In this document: piece by piece, positions 1-11,020 of the stretch
Layout of the letters: each line of letters opens with the position of its first letter
Position numbering within the stretch: the stretch's first letter is position 1
Source of the DNA: Phytophthora colocasiae
Taxonomy: Eukaryota > Oomycota > Peronosporomycetes > Peronosporales > Peronosporaceae
Reading direction: 5' to 3'
Length of the DNA: 64,000 nucleotides
NCBI GenBank assembly: GCA_018806915.1
Contig: JAGKQI010000014.1
Span: 1 to 64,000 of the forward strand
The notes under the pieces: model-generated
The model's input: only the letters and a program-made list of their open reading frames with translations
What the model was told of the DNA's origin: nothing
The model's database searches: none
Made by a program: the position numbers and the translations under genes

Positions 1-774
1 CAACACCGCACCGATGATCCATCCTCGTTTCTCTGTATCGATCATGATGTTCTCCATGTGCTCCGCAATGGCCAAGCCGTCGTGACGGTCACTGGTCGGA
101 AACAGCCCAAGCCCACAGACCACGCCATAGAGAGAAAGTTGGCATCCAAGAAGATGCATCTTCGAAATGTTCATCCACACGTCGGACAATAGGTTTACCC
201 TCCCACCTGACAGGTAAACTGCGCGCCTCAAACCAGCCTCATCGTCGTGAAAAGCATCTTTCGCGATCTTGTCGAGAATACGTCCACCAAAAACCTGACG
301 TGATAGCAGCGAAGGCACGCTCAACTTGTTCAAAAATGTGAAGAGTCGTTTTGTGGAGGCTCGAGCGATAAATGTATCCGGGAGTTGATTGCCAGCTTGG
401 AACTCAACGAGTAGCCGTTCAAATTCTTCCAATTCATCCACACCAAATCGCTGTACGAAGTAGTCCGGAATCTCGGATTGTTCAGCGGGTGGAAAGTGGG
501 ATAACGCTCGGGCTGCGTCTTCGTCGGAGAACGGTCGAAATCCAGTTGATCCAGGTATAGCCCAAGATGGAGCGTACTTGCAGGAGCTTAGGTGCATCTC
601 AAACGTGGATTGACGGGCATGAATATCCTTGACATCTATTGGTCGCCTCCCTTCTCTCACAATGCGTCGGGCAACAGCCAAGCAGTGACGGCACTGGTGG
701 AAAAAGTTGGCCTTGTTGCAGCGCCTGTCGGTTCGCTCGAAGTGAGTGCGAGCTATGCATGGGCGATTCGGCAT
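1..774 (-). CDS. hAT-type (BED finger / DUF659-like) transposase, N-terminal part, runs off window
   Basis: An uninterrupted minus-strand frame of 258 codons starts at the ATG at 774 and is still open at base 1, so the 3' part is outside the window. Near residues 28-65 a Cys/His cluster reads QCRHC, then HL, then SSCKYAP, the spacing of a BED-type zinc finger. Further on, GGRILDKIAKDAF and a segment around VNLLSDVWMN resemble the DUF659/hAT region that precedes the catalytic core in oomycete hAT proteins. A stop codon lies 22 bases upstream of the ATG, which supports this start unless there is an upstream exon. It could be domesticated or an ordinary transposon copy; the missing C-terminal dimerisation region would be needed to judge. 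Family identity rests on motif reading, not a search. Confidence 0.65.
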   Translation of the reverse strand, partial: MPNRPCIARTHFERTDRRCNKANFFHQCRHCLAVARRIVREGRRPIDVKDIHARQSTFEMHLSSCKYAPSWAIPGSTGFRPFSDEDAARALSHFPPAEQSEIPDYFVQRFGVDELEEFERLLVEFQAGNQLPDTFIARASTKRLFTFLNKLSVPSLLSRQVFGGRILDKIAKDAFHDDEAGLRRAVYLSGGRVNLLSDVWMNISKMHLLGCQLSLYGVVCGLGLFPTSDRHDGLAIAEHMENIMIDTEKRGWIIGAVL

Positions 775-2020
775 TTGATCGGGTGCTTTGCAGGACTAAT
801 ACAAGATTCGTTGCTGTTTTAGGAATGATCTGGACAACATGGCCTCCAAAAGTCTTATACCGCACGGTATATAGTTCTGCAGGTGTTTGTAAGTTTGTTC
901 GCCTGATGAACAAACAACCAACGAGCAAAGCAACAGTTTGAAACGACAAACAAAAAAACCGTTCGATGAATCAAATATTTGATCGACATCACTGGACGGC
1001 AACTTGCTGCACATCGAAGCAGTGATCGATTGTCGGACAGTTGTGGCCCACAACAGCAGGCATGTGCTGCCTTGCGTTCCATACTGGGCGGCAATGGCGT
1101 CGTCGGAGCAGCCATTGAACATGAAGCGTTGGTAGATTTTGCCGGCGGCATTTTTGCGACGTCGGAGAATCCGAAACATTGGCAGGAATCTCGCCCATGA
1201 GATGTCGCTGGATTGCTAGCGTCGTGCCATCAAAGCATTTGGCGCTTAGTGCAATACGACGCGCAATGTGCGTGCAAGGACTCGTTTTTCCAATGCCGCA
1301 TGCGAGGAGGCAGGTATTGTTGCTTCGGTGGAGTTGAGGCGAGCATGGCACCGCTCGCACGAGAGGCAGTGTCGATTAGCGCGAGGGCTGCTTGGAAGGA
1401 AATAATCACGCCACTTGACGGAACCGGTACTGCAATCGGTAATCGGTTTAAAACCGTTACCAGCTAAACTTCAAGTGCACCATGCAAGTGCACAACAACA
1501 ACTTCTGATGAGATTAATGTGATGCTTGCCAAGGCGAACATATCTAACATTATGAAAATCTCTATTTATTGTACACTAACGATATTCCTCTATTAACAAC
1601 AGAATGGTATGCTTAAACAGCTGAATGCAGTACGACTCTAGGAACTATGTACCTGCATCACATTAAGATTTTCACTGTAGCAAATGAGGCCCACAGAAAT
1701 TACCATTGCGCTAATAATGCGGTGTTGGGGTTAATCTGCTGGCTATACCATGCACATGTAATTGCGGATCAATTTTGCTTGAGAAAACTGAAGTGGAGAG
1801 ATAGTACAACGACGTTTCCACACCAAGCAGCATTGAAGGGGTAAAGGAAAAATGAAGACGCGAAAGCTTCGCGTAACTCGAGCTAAGCTTTAGATCTTGC
1901 TTTCACACGAACTCGTCGTTCGCAAGATGTGTATTATGAGCCACGCCAGCCTGAATTCCAGCGGTCCATCGAAGAGAGACGCTACGGGCGGCGCAGAGAT
2001 GGGCTGTATCCTCTGTAGCG
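775..2020. other. Mostly non-coding stretch; possible decayed hAT N-terminal sequence
   Basis: No convincing gene. On the minus strand a frame spanning 1360-989 contains CGIGKTSPC, CTHIARRI and a TTLAIQRHL segment reminiscent of a BED finger, and the adjacent frame continues it, so this may be a degraded upstream piece of the hAT element. Positions 1460-2020, upstream of the aquaporin, are AT-richer and show nothing I can name. Confidence 0.3.
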
Positions 2021-3028
2021 ATGGCACAATCGACGCTCCATTCTCGTCCCCAGTCTCGCTTTGGCACCCTCAACCATCAGTCGTCTATAGTACTCCAGAA
2101 CCAAGACAAGATGCGGCTTGACGTGGATCCCACCGGGGAGCAAACGCCTTCACACACGGCGTTTAGTCGCTTCTCGCATACTGCGCGCAAGTTCATCGAC
2201 CGTTGCGAGCGCTCCTTGCATCACACGAACCGGAGTCAGTACCTTCGCGACGAACAGCATCACACGAAATGGTTTGTGACCCAGAGTGCACATGTCCGTG
2301 AATGTTTGGCTGAGCTTTTGGGGACGTTTGTCATGATCTGCTTCGGTATGGGTGTGAACAACCAAGTGAGTTTGTCGGACGAGACCAACGGCACTTGGCT
2401 CAGTATCAACATGGCGTGGGGAATTGGTATTCTCATGGCTGTCTACTGCTCCGAAGGAGTCAGTGGTGCACACTTGAACCCTTCGGTCACGCTGGCACAC
2501 TGTGTCTACGGGCGACTACCATGGTGGAAGATGCCGGGGTACGTTGTATCGCAAGTGGTGGGCGCTTTCGTCGGCGCTGCTGCGATTTACTTGTTGGACT
2601 ACCAGAAGATTCAGAAAATCGACCCGGATCTGGACACGACGCAAAGCAACTTTGCGACGTATCCAAGTGCCGACATCAGCAACTACACAGCGTTCTACAC
2701 AGAAGCATTGGCGACTGGAATGCTGTTGCTCTGCATTTACGCCATTACGGACCAGAACAACCGATCGCCAGGAACTGTTGGTACGCCGTTTGCATTTGCT
2801 CTGATGATCATGGCTCTCGGAATGAGCTTTGGCATGAACACTGGTTACGCCATGAACCCAGCACGCGACTTTGGGCCTCGATTGCTGACGTACTGCGTGG
2901 GTTACGGCTCTAAGGTGTGGACGACGGCGCATCATTACTTTTGGATCCCTATCGTTGCTCCTCTGTTGGGTGGAGTGATTGGTGCTGGTTTGTACACTCT
3001 TCTGGTTCAATTGGTAACACCTGCATGA
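2021..3028 (+). CDS. Aquaglyceroporin (MIP family channel)
   Basis: Single-exon protein of 335 residues. MIP channels are six-helix membrane pores for water, glycerol and other small neutral solutes. Both half-helix signatures are visible: the first as HLNPSVTLA (NPS instead of NPA) and the second as MNPARDFGPR (NPA followed by R-D). The Asp after NPAR is typical of glycerol-conducting GlpF-like members. Hydrophobic segments follow the expected order, for example around GTFVMICFGMGV, GAFVGAAAIYLLD and ALATGMLLLCIYA. The N-terminal region of about 100 residues is hydrophilic and longer than in bacterial GlpF; a second in-frame ATG at 2111 would shorten it by 30 residues. Intact, no intron needed. 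A broken copy lies just downstream in the opposite orientation. Substrate is inferred from the second motif. Confidence 0.93.
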   Translation: MAQSTLHSRPQSRFGTLNHQSSIVLQNQDKMRLDVDPTGEQTPSHTAFSRFSHTARKFIDRCERSLHHTNRSQYLRDEQHHTKWFVTQSAHVRECLAELLGTFVMICFGMGVNNQVSLSDETNGTWLSINMAWGIGILMAVYCSEGVSGAHLNPSVTLAHCVYGRLPWWKMPGYVVSQVVGAFVGAAAIYLLDYQKIQKIDPDLDTTQSNFATYPSADISNYTAFYTEALATGMLLLCIYAITDQNNRSPGTVGTPFAFALMIMALGMSFGMNTGYAMNPARDFGPRLLTYCVGYGSKVWTTAHHYFWIPIVAPLLGGVIGAGLYTLLVQLVTPA

Positions 3029-3140
3029 GCACGAATCGTAAGATTCTCGCTCAGTTCAGCTATTCGAGCTAAGAAGCATTACCATTTACTCAAGCTATTG
3101 AATCGTCTTCACACTTCAAAAAGCATCGCATTGAATAATC

Positions 3141-3146
3141 AATAAA
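3141..3146 (+). terminator. Poly(A) signal downstream of the aquaglyceroporin
   Basis: AATAAA lies about 115 bases after the aquaporin stop and before the end of the convergent pseudogene. Sequence match only. Confidence 0.45.
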
Positions 3147-3190
3147 CCCCCAGTTCGTCTTTAGAGATCAGGCATTTTCTAACTGTTTTT

Positions 3191-4092
3191 TTTACACGTC
3201 GTGTTCATGTGGATGCTGCATCTGAACCAACAGGGTGTACAGCCCAGCTCCAATAACTCCACCAACCAGAGGACCGACGATCGGAATCCAGAAGTAGTAG
3301 TGATCCACAGTCCACACCTTGGAGCATAACCAACGCAGTATGTCAATAGTCTGGGACCAAAGTCACGTGCAGGATTCATCGCATAGCCCGTATTCATTCC
3401 AAAACTCATTCCCAGCCCCATGATCATTAACGAGAAGGCAAACGGCGTACCAACCGTTCCTGGCGATCGATTGTTCTGGTCGGTGATAGCGTAGATGCAC
3501 AATAACAGCATTCCTGTTGCAAGTGCCTCGGTATAAAAAGCTGCGTAATTGCTGATGTCGTCGCTCGGATACGTGGCGAAATTTGACTTTGTTGTGTCCA
3601 AGTTCGGATCCAGCTTCTGAATCTTCTGGTAGTCCAACAAGTAAATCGCAGCAGCTCCAATGAAAGCGCCCACAACTTGAGAGATGCAATACCCAGGTAC
3701 CTTTCCACCACGGGAGACGACCATAAACAGCATGAGCCAGAGTGACAGCACAGTTCAAATGTGCGCCACTGACTCTTTCGAGCAGTAGACAGCCATAAGA
3801 ATACCAATTCCCACGCCATGTTGATACTGGAGCCAAGTGCCGCTGGTCTCGTTCGACAAGCTCACTTGATTATTCACTCCCATGCCGAAGCAGATCATGA
3901 CAAAAGTCCCAAAAACTCGCAAATGCACTCGCGGACGTGAACGCGGTTGATCACAAACCACTTTGTGTGATGTTCGTGGTCTCGTTGATACTGACTTCGA
4001 TTGGTGCGGTGCAGTGAGCGCTCGCAGCGATCGAGGAAGCGACGATACGGAGTTCTGGGAACAGCACAGTAGGAAGGTGTTGCAAGCGGCAC
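3191..4092 (-). pseudogene. Frameshifted aquaglyceroporin copy, tail-to-tail with the intact gene
   Basis: Minus-strand translation reproduces the neighbouring aquaporin, but the match jumps between frames at least four times: near 3905, near 3770, near 3720 and near 3310. Recognisable pieces in order are RFLDRCERSLHRTNRSQY, GTFVMICFGMGVNNQVSL, a first pore motif changed to LNCAVTLA (NPS to NCA), GAFIGAAAIYLLDYQKIQ, and an intact second motif NPARDFGPR. The matching terminal stop is at about 3191-3193. The copy arose by inverted duplication of the intact gene, since the two are convergent with only about 160 bases between their ends. It is unlikely to make a working channel. Antisense transcription into the intact gene, giving self-complementary RNA, is possible but not shown. 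Confidence 0.85.
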
Positions 4093-4431
4093 TTAGTCTC
4101 CAAGTCGAAGTGCGGCTGCATCTTGCTTCAGCTGAAAACGAACTGCTTGAAAATCTACCTTCACGGACTCGTGGAAAATGACCCGTTGCGACGTGATCGA
4201 TCGAAGAGGCTCATGTCGCTACTCGGGACAACCTGACCACCAAATTGTCAATCATGGTGGTCTGCGTAGCAATCTAGATAAAAGAAAAGCGAGGATAACG
4301 TTAGAAGGAGATTGCATATAAGTGCCGTGACTGACCGGTGTTAGCTGTGTTGACGCTCACCAGGAACAAAACCGGCGCTCTGTGATTCAAATTTGCAGTT
4401 TTATTCATTTGATATATCTCGAGCAAGTCGG
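4093..4431. other. Intergenic, nothing recognised
   Basis: About 340 bases between the start of the aquaporin pseudogene and the 3' end of the membrane glycoprotein gene. No open frame or repeat that I could support. Confidence 0.4.
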
Positions 4432-7400
4432 TCAGTTAGTTGTAGCCCCATACATGTTGAATCTTTGGTCATCTCTGGCTGGTGGCGTCGAAGTCAGGCG
4501 AAACTCTGCTCGGCCAGGAGCAGGGGACGAACTGCATTGAAAATATCAATGTCAAAGTCAATGATTAGATGATCAAGAAACGCAAAAATTGCGGATATAC
4601 TTACTATGGGGATTCCGTTGGGATGCTTGCGTCTGACAACCGGCGCTTCATGATGCCGCGCCAGCCGCGACGACGGCGCTGGGTCTCTTGAAAGGCGATG
4701 TAGCGCTCCACAAGATATGCTTGACCAGCCTTGACCCCCATAGCGATCACTGGGAGTAATGGCAGCGGGCCTGCAAACCACGGAGCCACAAGTCGACTGG
4801 ACTGTGCGATGCATGCCAAAATGGCAATTCCTACACTAATCATGGAGAGTGCATTCCATACCGAAAAACGACGCGTGAAAGTCGAAGATGACAGCGCTAG
4901 TGACACAATTCCATAATAGGCGACACTACCAGAGCGAGAGGAGGAACCAACAGAACGGGGACCATGATGGAGGCACTGCAGTCGTGGTCGACTTCACCGT
5001 TGGTAACGCACTTTAGATTCACCAAAATGGCGAAAGTGATGGCCAGATCCACCATGAGGAGCGTCAGCAACGATATACTCAGCATCCATGACAGATTAAG
5101 TGAGCTACTGCGAGGCAGATTGCGCGGTAGCAAGTGGAAACGCAGGAAAGACTTGAGCATTTGGCGGGGAGCCCGATCTGCGAGGCGTTCACGAAGCTCG
5201 TCAGCGCAAATCAGCACCCCGGGCACAGGTAGCGATGCATCGACTGGCCCAAGCCAGCCCTCGTAAAAACTGTGATGAACAGTGCTGTTTTGATCAGCGT
5301 CTTTGTCGTTGCTCCCGAGCCGAAAGGAACCAACACGTCGTCTGAAGGCCCACCACGCCCAGAATGGCCATTACTCCTAATCCATCTCCGTGCGAGCTTG
5401 ATGATCGAATGCGCAATGCCTCTTCTCGAATGCTGCTGGCAGAATTTTTGTGACGTGAGACCACTTCCAGGGCCGTTCGAACTGCGGCTTCTTCCACGTG
5501 TAGAAGACCCTGCGTTATTCAATGCAGTTCCCCATCCGCCCATGTCGTAGAGCATGGCATCGTTGCCGAAACTGCCATCACTGCGGCGAGGCCCCGGATA
5601 ATCCAGGGAATCACCACGACCATACCCATAAACATCATTGATGTTGTAATGGTTGGTGTCTTTCGAGTAGTGACTGCCGTAGTTGTGTCGACTTGAGGAT
5701 GGAGGTGGTTGTTGGTGAGGTTGCTGGAGATTGTTGTTGCTGCTGACGTTGTCCAGGGATTCGTTAGCGGTTGTAAGGAAAAGGCCAAGTTTAAACTCTT
5801 CACCCATGCCCAACTCATCTTGAACGTAAAATCTCCCGAGGTAGATACGCAACCCGCCAAGCTTGCTCGAGTTGCTGCCCAACGATGATAGTGCGCGATG
5901 TTTCTCGGAGATAAACAGCTACAGGAATGAGCGATTCCACTAGCGAAGCTTCGTCACGCTGTACGACACGCAATAATCTCGTTTAGTCTCCGCAACAAAT
6001 TCAATCCATGGCTCGTCGATAAATGCCGTCAGCTCAGGGCACTGCAGGATTGAACGCACTAATAAATCGTTCGGATCCAAATAGAACGGAGAAAAGTATG
6101 TTCCGCATCCAGCAAACAGGAGAACAAGCGGTAATGAAGGCTTGCCAATTTTTGTCGTGGGGACGCAAACCGACTGCGAGCTTTCCTTGTACAATAGTTC
6201 GAGGTAGACAAGAGAGTAATCAGCACAATATCCGAGCTTTACTGCGTTGAGCAAACCACGTGCTCGGGGACCCTTCATACACGCATGATTGTACTTTGCC
6301 ACAATCCGCTTTCCAGCCCATTCACACGAATGTGACGTCGGAACAGCCTCACCTCCGACGCGAATGGGTAGCACAGCACTGCCACTATATAGTACACAAT
6401 CTTTCCCCAACTAGAGCACGGGCCACGCTGCCACGCAAGAACACGGTTGATACGATCTGCCAAATTTTAAACTCCACGTCATACAGCACCTTCTTCAAAG
6501 ATGACGGGACTGTTGAGCGCAGCTTTAGCGAAGTCTGGATCATTGTACCCAGCTAAATAGAGTCGCGCCATGTGCTCGGGCAGATCGCGCTCCATGAGTT
6601 TCGGATATCCAACACGGGGCCAGTAAAAACAACGGAACACCGAGGCAAAACCAACTCCGCTGTGAATTAGCAACAGCAGAAGACAGCAAATGTTGTCGCT
6701 CACCCTTCGCGCCTCGGCTGTTGTACATACGAGTGTATGATGGTTCCTTGCGGTTTCGACAAGCGTATCCCAGCAAAATGAAGAAAGCTACGATGCTCAT
6801 CAGTACAAGCGCAAAACCGAATTCTCCGCCACAAGCATCGAGCAGTTGCTCAATTGGCGAAACACAATAGTAACCAGAGTACCCAGGGTCGCAAGTCCAA
6901 TCACAGCGTGCACTAATCGCACCAAGTCCAATGTAATGAGCATTTGATGGAGCGTTTGTGCATCGCACACATTCGGCACTGTTGCTTTCGGACTTGTATT
7001 TCCCAACAGGACATAATCGGCAAAAAGACCACCAGATCCAGGTGGGCAAGGAAAACCGAAAAAGGAGCCGCTCGCGCCAGCTGGGACAACGGACTTTTGG
7101 TCAATGGTTGACACAGGAGTCGGTGCTGGTAGTTCTGGCGTATCACCACCTCCACTGACCAGTTTGTACGACGTGGCACCTCCTGCAACAGTGTAATTAC
7201 CATCAAATCCTCTTGTGCAACGATCAAAAGTGCTCAGCTCGCATCCGGTCAGCTGTAAACGGCCTCCACCACCGCCACCACCACATAATCGAGGCACAAC
7301 TTTTGAGCCCATCGGCGATTGAGCCTCTGCCTGCTCATCAGCAGCGTCATTGTGGATCTTCCCAATTAGAAACGTGGGTTCCAACCATTTCGAATCTCTA

Positions 7401-10220
7401 ACGAGATTTTCAATAGTATCAGTACATTCTGAACCACCTCCAACAGCACTAATGTGCCCGTGGCCACGCAAATATAAAGCTACGGAAAGACCTAAATATC
7501 CCCCCGAGCCTCCACCTGCACCATTTGCACCACCATCACCATTGCAATGAATTTCGCCATTAAGCACAAGTCCAGAGGCACCAAGCATAACGATACCACC
7601 ACCATTTCCGCCATCTACACAGCCACCACCAGAGCCCAGCATACCTGTGCCAGATCGTGTTCCGTAAGGAAGACCACCAGATGCGTAGTTACCAATATTT
7701 GTCACCACACTGGAGTCAGCTCCTCGACCACCATATCCTGCACCGCCGCCGATGGAGCCAACACATGAGCCCTGCTACCAGGTCCCTGGTTGGCCAGCTC
7801 CCCATTCCATCCGCTGACACAATGGACCCACGAGAAATTTCAACAGAATCGGTTGCGCATAGCAATACAGCACCCCCGCGAACGCGGCCCACTGGCTGTG
7901 GGGGTAGCTCGTCATCTTGTTTAAGCAGGTCTTCAAGCTGTTCCTTTTTCTCCTCTGACTCGCCAACGAAAATTGATCCACGAGCGTGCAACACCAATGT
8001 GAAATTGCGTAGTGTAGGTAGGACGAAGGAATGGACGGTGTCGTCGATACGTCCCCCGACCCATCTCTCTTCCCCAGGTCTTCCTTCAAAGAACGAAGTG
8101 ATATCCACTGTTGTTCCTTGCAGGACCGGAACGTCGATTTAATATTTGGAGCATTTATCACCTCAACGTGACCATCAATGGTAATCGAAAACTCGGATGA
8201 TACAGACAGAGCTCCAACGGATATCATTCCACCCAGAAAAACATCACCACCACTTATCAACACCAACATTTTAGTGTCAAGCGATTTTGTAGTGGTTGAA
8301 GCAGCAGGTGGAGTTGTTGTTGCAGGGACAGCAATGATGGGATCAAGAGCACTCGATATGTTTGCATCGAGGTGGATATTTTGGCTTGTAACAATCTGAG
8401 CGCTCCAGGTAAACTCCAGTGCAGTCGTAGCATCCATCGATAGAGACCGAGCCGAGAGCTGAAGAGCACTGGTGGGCATAATCATATGTGAATCACTGGA
8501 GACGACCATGTCCCTAACGCGAATTTGCAGAAGAGGGGGCTTGCTGTTACTGTGAACGCTGATTGAATCCGGTAGCTGATGAGGTAACCCAACAAGTAGT
8601 GCATCCAACAGAAACGACCCGTTAAGTACTCTCAAGTCTCCTCCCACCATCTTCAGACATCCCGCAGCGACTACTGCACCGTCTGAGATGGTTATTGCAT
8701 CAATGTTCGCAGCGTTATCGTCTCCAATATACAAACTCGTAACAGCACCGCCAATTGCTGTATCCATATCATCGATATCAAGGGCTCCTCCATCAGCAGT
8801 TTGAACTCGATTGGGCCACAACCGCTGCATATCGTTATCAACAAGAAGCTGCGCTTCGTGAACTCCATCCGAGTGCTGCACCACCTGGTAGTAAGTGCCC
8901 GCTGCACCAGCTAGTGCTGAGATTTGTACGTGGCGAAAGCGGTTATCCTTTGCCAAAAGTTCTTTACCTTGTCTGTGTTTAACGTGCCTCCCGTAGTATC
9001 GATTGCATTTGTGTCCAGCTGACTCGACATGTAAGTGATTTGGACACGTCCACCGCCGCCTGCAGGGAAGCAGTGAGTGATTCCACGATCTGCTGCACTA
9101 TCTGTACAGAAGGCATCTCCTCCCTTAGCCATAATTTCCCGCTTACCGAAAGCGCATTTGCTGAAATATACACAGAGCCTCCTGAGCCTCCACTTACACC
9201 GTCAACTGCCGACGCTCCATTCGCCTGAATCGTAGCGCCATCCATTACCACAACATCCTTTGACGCTTTAATTTGAATTCGGCCTCCTCCATCAACCGTG
9301 ACAACATGCTCACTCGAATTGGTCCCTGAAATCACAACACGACTGCCACTACCGAGAAGAAATGGCGCAATCATCGCGCTAGGATCTCCCGAAGCTCCTG
9401 AGGATGCCGTCATAACGGCTGGATCCGCCATCAATCCCTTCTCCTTGGCCCACAAGTCAGCCAGTTGCCATCCTGCGCTACTTTGCTTCAGCAATGCTTC
9501 CTTCTCTTCAATCAGCTCCACATTCACCGTCCTTCCTCTTACATCAAAGAAACCCCGTGTCGTTTGTTGTGTGAGCATGGTTACATTAGCAATGAGTCTC
9601 TGTCCGCCACCTCCTCCATGACTTGCACCAAATATTTCCGTTCCAGTGAAAAGTCCGTGGCTGTCTCTGAAAGCGCCACTATATGACGACGAAATCTGGG
9701 CCTGAGTCTCCAAGTGTACATACGATGCCTCCACACTAAGTGAAGACACTTTAAGCGTTGCTTTAGTCCCTAGCAGCACCATTTGACCTGACCCAATGTG
9801 TAATAGGCAGTCATCTCCGTCTACAGCGACTGTTACTCCTGGCGCGAACTGAAGATCTCCTGCAACATCCCAATGACAGGTATACCCCGCCACAGCTGAA
9901 ACTCCTACTTCCTCTCCAACGTCTTTTTCATTGCCATCTCCAGCGAAAGAGGCCGCTGAGCCTCTAGATATTGACACCGAAGGCTCCAGAAGCCCACGAG
10001 GACCGCAAACGAACGAGATGGACTGCTTGAACTCACAAGAAGAAGTTGTCGCGTTCCATTCGCAATGCTGAAGGAAATCCGCGCAGTGCGGCTTTTGTTC
10101 GTCCATTTGCTTCAACATCTTGGTCTTTACTTCAACCGCAGAGCACGAGAGAGAAACAAGAGAGAGTAGCAAGGGCACAACACAGAGAAACCTCCCTCTA
10201 TAGGCACACAGTGGCGCCAT
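4432..10220 (-). pseudogene. Very large secreted / multi-pass membrane glycoprotein gene, read in several frames
   Basis: From the ATG at 10220 the protein starts with a clear signal peptide (FLCVVPLLLSLVSLSCSA). A long Gly-rich ectodomain follows with repeated blocks such as GGGGRVQI, GGSGGSVYIS and GGAGYGGRGA, and a Cys-rich GCC2/EGF-like stretch (CPVGKYKSES, CDPGYSGYYC). Then come a membrane helix (FALVLMSIVAFFILLGYAC), a cytosolic segment, further helices near 5100-4700, and an Asn/Ser-rich linker near 5700. The 3' end is spliced: donor GTAAGT at 4604 and acceptor at 4532 remove 73 bases and join a final exon ending at 4432. Elsewhere the frame breaks near 9130, 8960, 8145, 7775, 6470, 6310, 5215 and 4905 without good intron borders; two in-phase stops at 5940 and 5922 could lie in a short intron. 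It is either a decayed gene or a real gene with indel errors. Function unknown. Confidence 0.6.
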
Positions 10221-10421
10221 GCAGCCTGTAGTGGACATACCACACGACAACCTGGTCACCAGATAGATTGGTATGTGAGACTGGATGCGGAATGTGTTGA
10301 AAGAGTGATGGTCATCTCATCCTCTGCCAGTCTGATTTCCGTTGATGTCAGTAAAGAGAGGTTTCTAAAAAGAGTGACAATTTATTGGGTGGAGAACGCC
10401 CATTATTGCTAGGAAGCCATC

Positions 10422-10850
10422 ATGTCGTACTTGCTGCCTCACCTGGAGAGCGGATGGGCCGTGGATCAAGCCATCCTGAACGAAGGAGACCGCGTGGTGG
10501 TCATTCGCTTCGGCCATGACCATGATCCGACCTGTATGCAGATGGACGAGGTGCTCTGTGGCGTTGCGGAGGACGTCAAGAACTTTGCGGCCATTTACGT
10601 CGTGGACATTACGGAAGTGCCAGACTTCAATACGATGTACGAGCTGTATGATCCGTGCACGGTCATGTTCTTCTTCCGCAATAAGCACATCATGATCGAC
10701 TTGGGCACGGGTAATAACAACAAAATCAACTGGGCCTTCAACAACAAAGGAGAGATGATCGACATCATCGAGACTGTCTACCGCGGAGCTCGTAAAGGAC
10801 GAGGACTGGTGATCTCACCCAAAGACTACTCCACCAAGTACAGATACTAG
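10422..10850 (+). CDS. DIB1: U5 snRNP 15-kDa protein (Dib1 / TXNL4A), thioredoxin-like splicing factor
   Basis: Intact 142-residue protein with the exact family length. It begins MSYLLPHLESGWAVDQAI and contains VVVIRFGHDHDPTCMQMDE, FAAIYVVDITEVPDFN, DPCTVMFFFRNKHIMID and the C-terminal KDYSTKYRY, all hallmark stretches of Dib1. The protein has a thioredoxin fold and is a component of the U5 and U4/U6.U5 tri-snRNP, acting in the nucleus in pre-mRNA splicing. Single exon, no frame problems, about 200 bases from the divergent membrane glycoprotein gene, so the two could share an intergenic promoter. One of the two most secure host genes here and a good marker of eukaryotic nuclear DNA. Confidence 0.97.
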   Translation: MSYLLPHLESGWAVDQAILNEGDRVVVIRFGHDHDPTCMQMDEVLCGVAEDVKNFAAIYVVDITEVPDFNTMYELYDPCTVMFFFRNKHIMIDLGTGNNNKINWAFNNKGEMIDIIETVYRGARKGRGLVISPKDYSTKYRY

Positions 10851-11020
10851 ATACAGAGGGCTTACTCAACATAATGTGAGTTGTTTCTTGCTGCTAGTTT
10901 GTTCCTGCCCTTTGTATTGAGATGGCTGAAGAAGAAAAACATCTGAAGCTATGAAGATTCGAACTGGAAGCTAACGTTAGCAGACTACCATTGTTGTTGT
11001 CACATGACTTGTAGGCTGCA

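Noticed and set aside
2395..2913. Second long frame inside the aquaporin
   Set aside because: It is a shadow in another frame of an intact MIP coding sequence.
5272..9686. Plus-strand frames opposite the membrane glycoprotein
   Set aside because: They are antisense shadows of Gly-rich coding sequence and show no domain.
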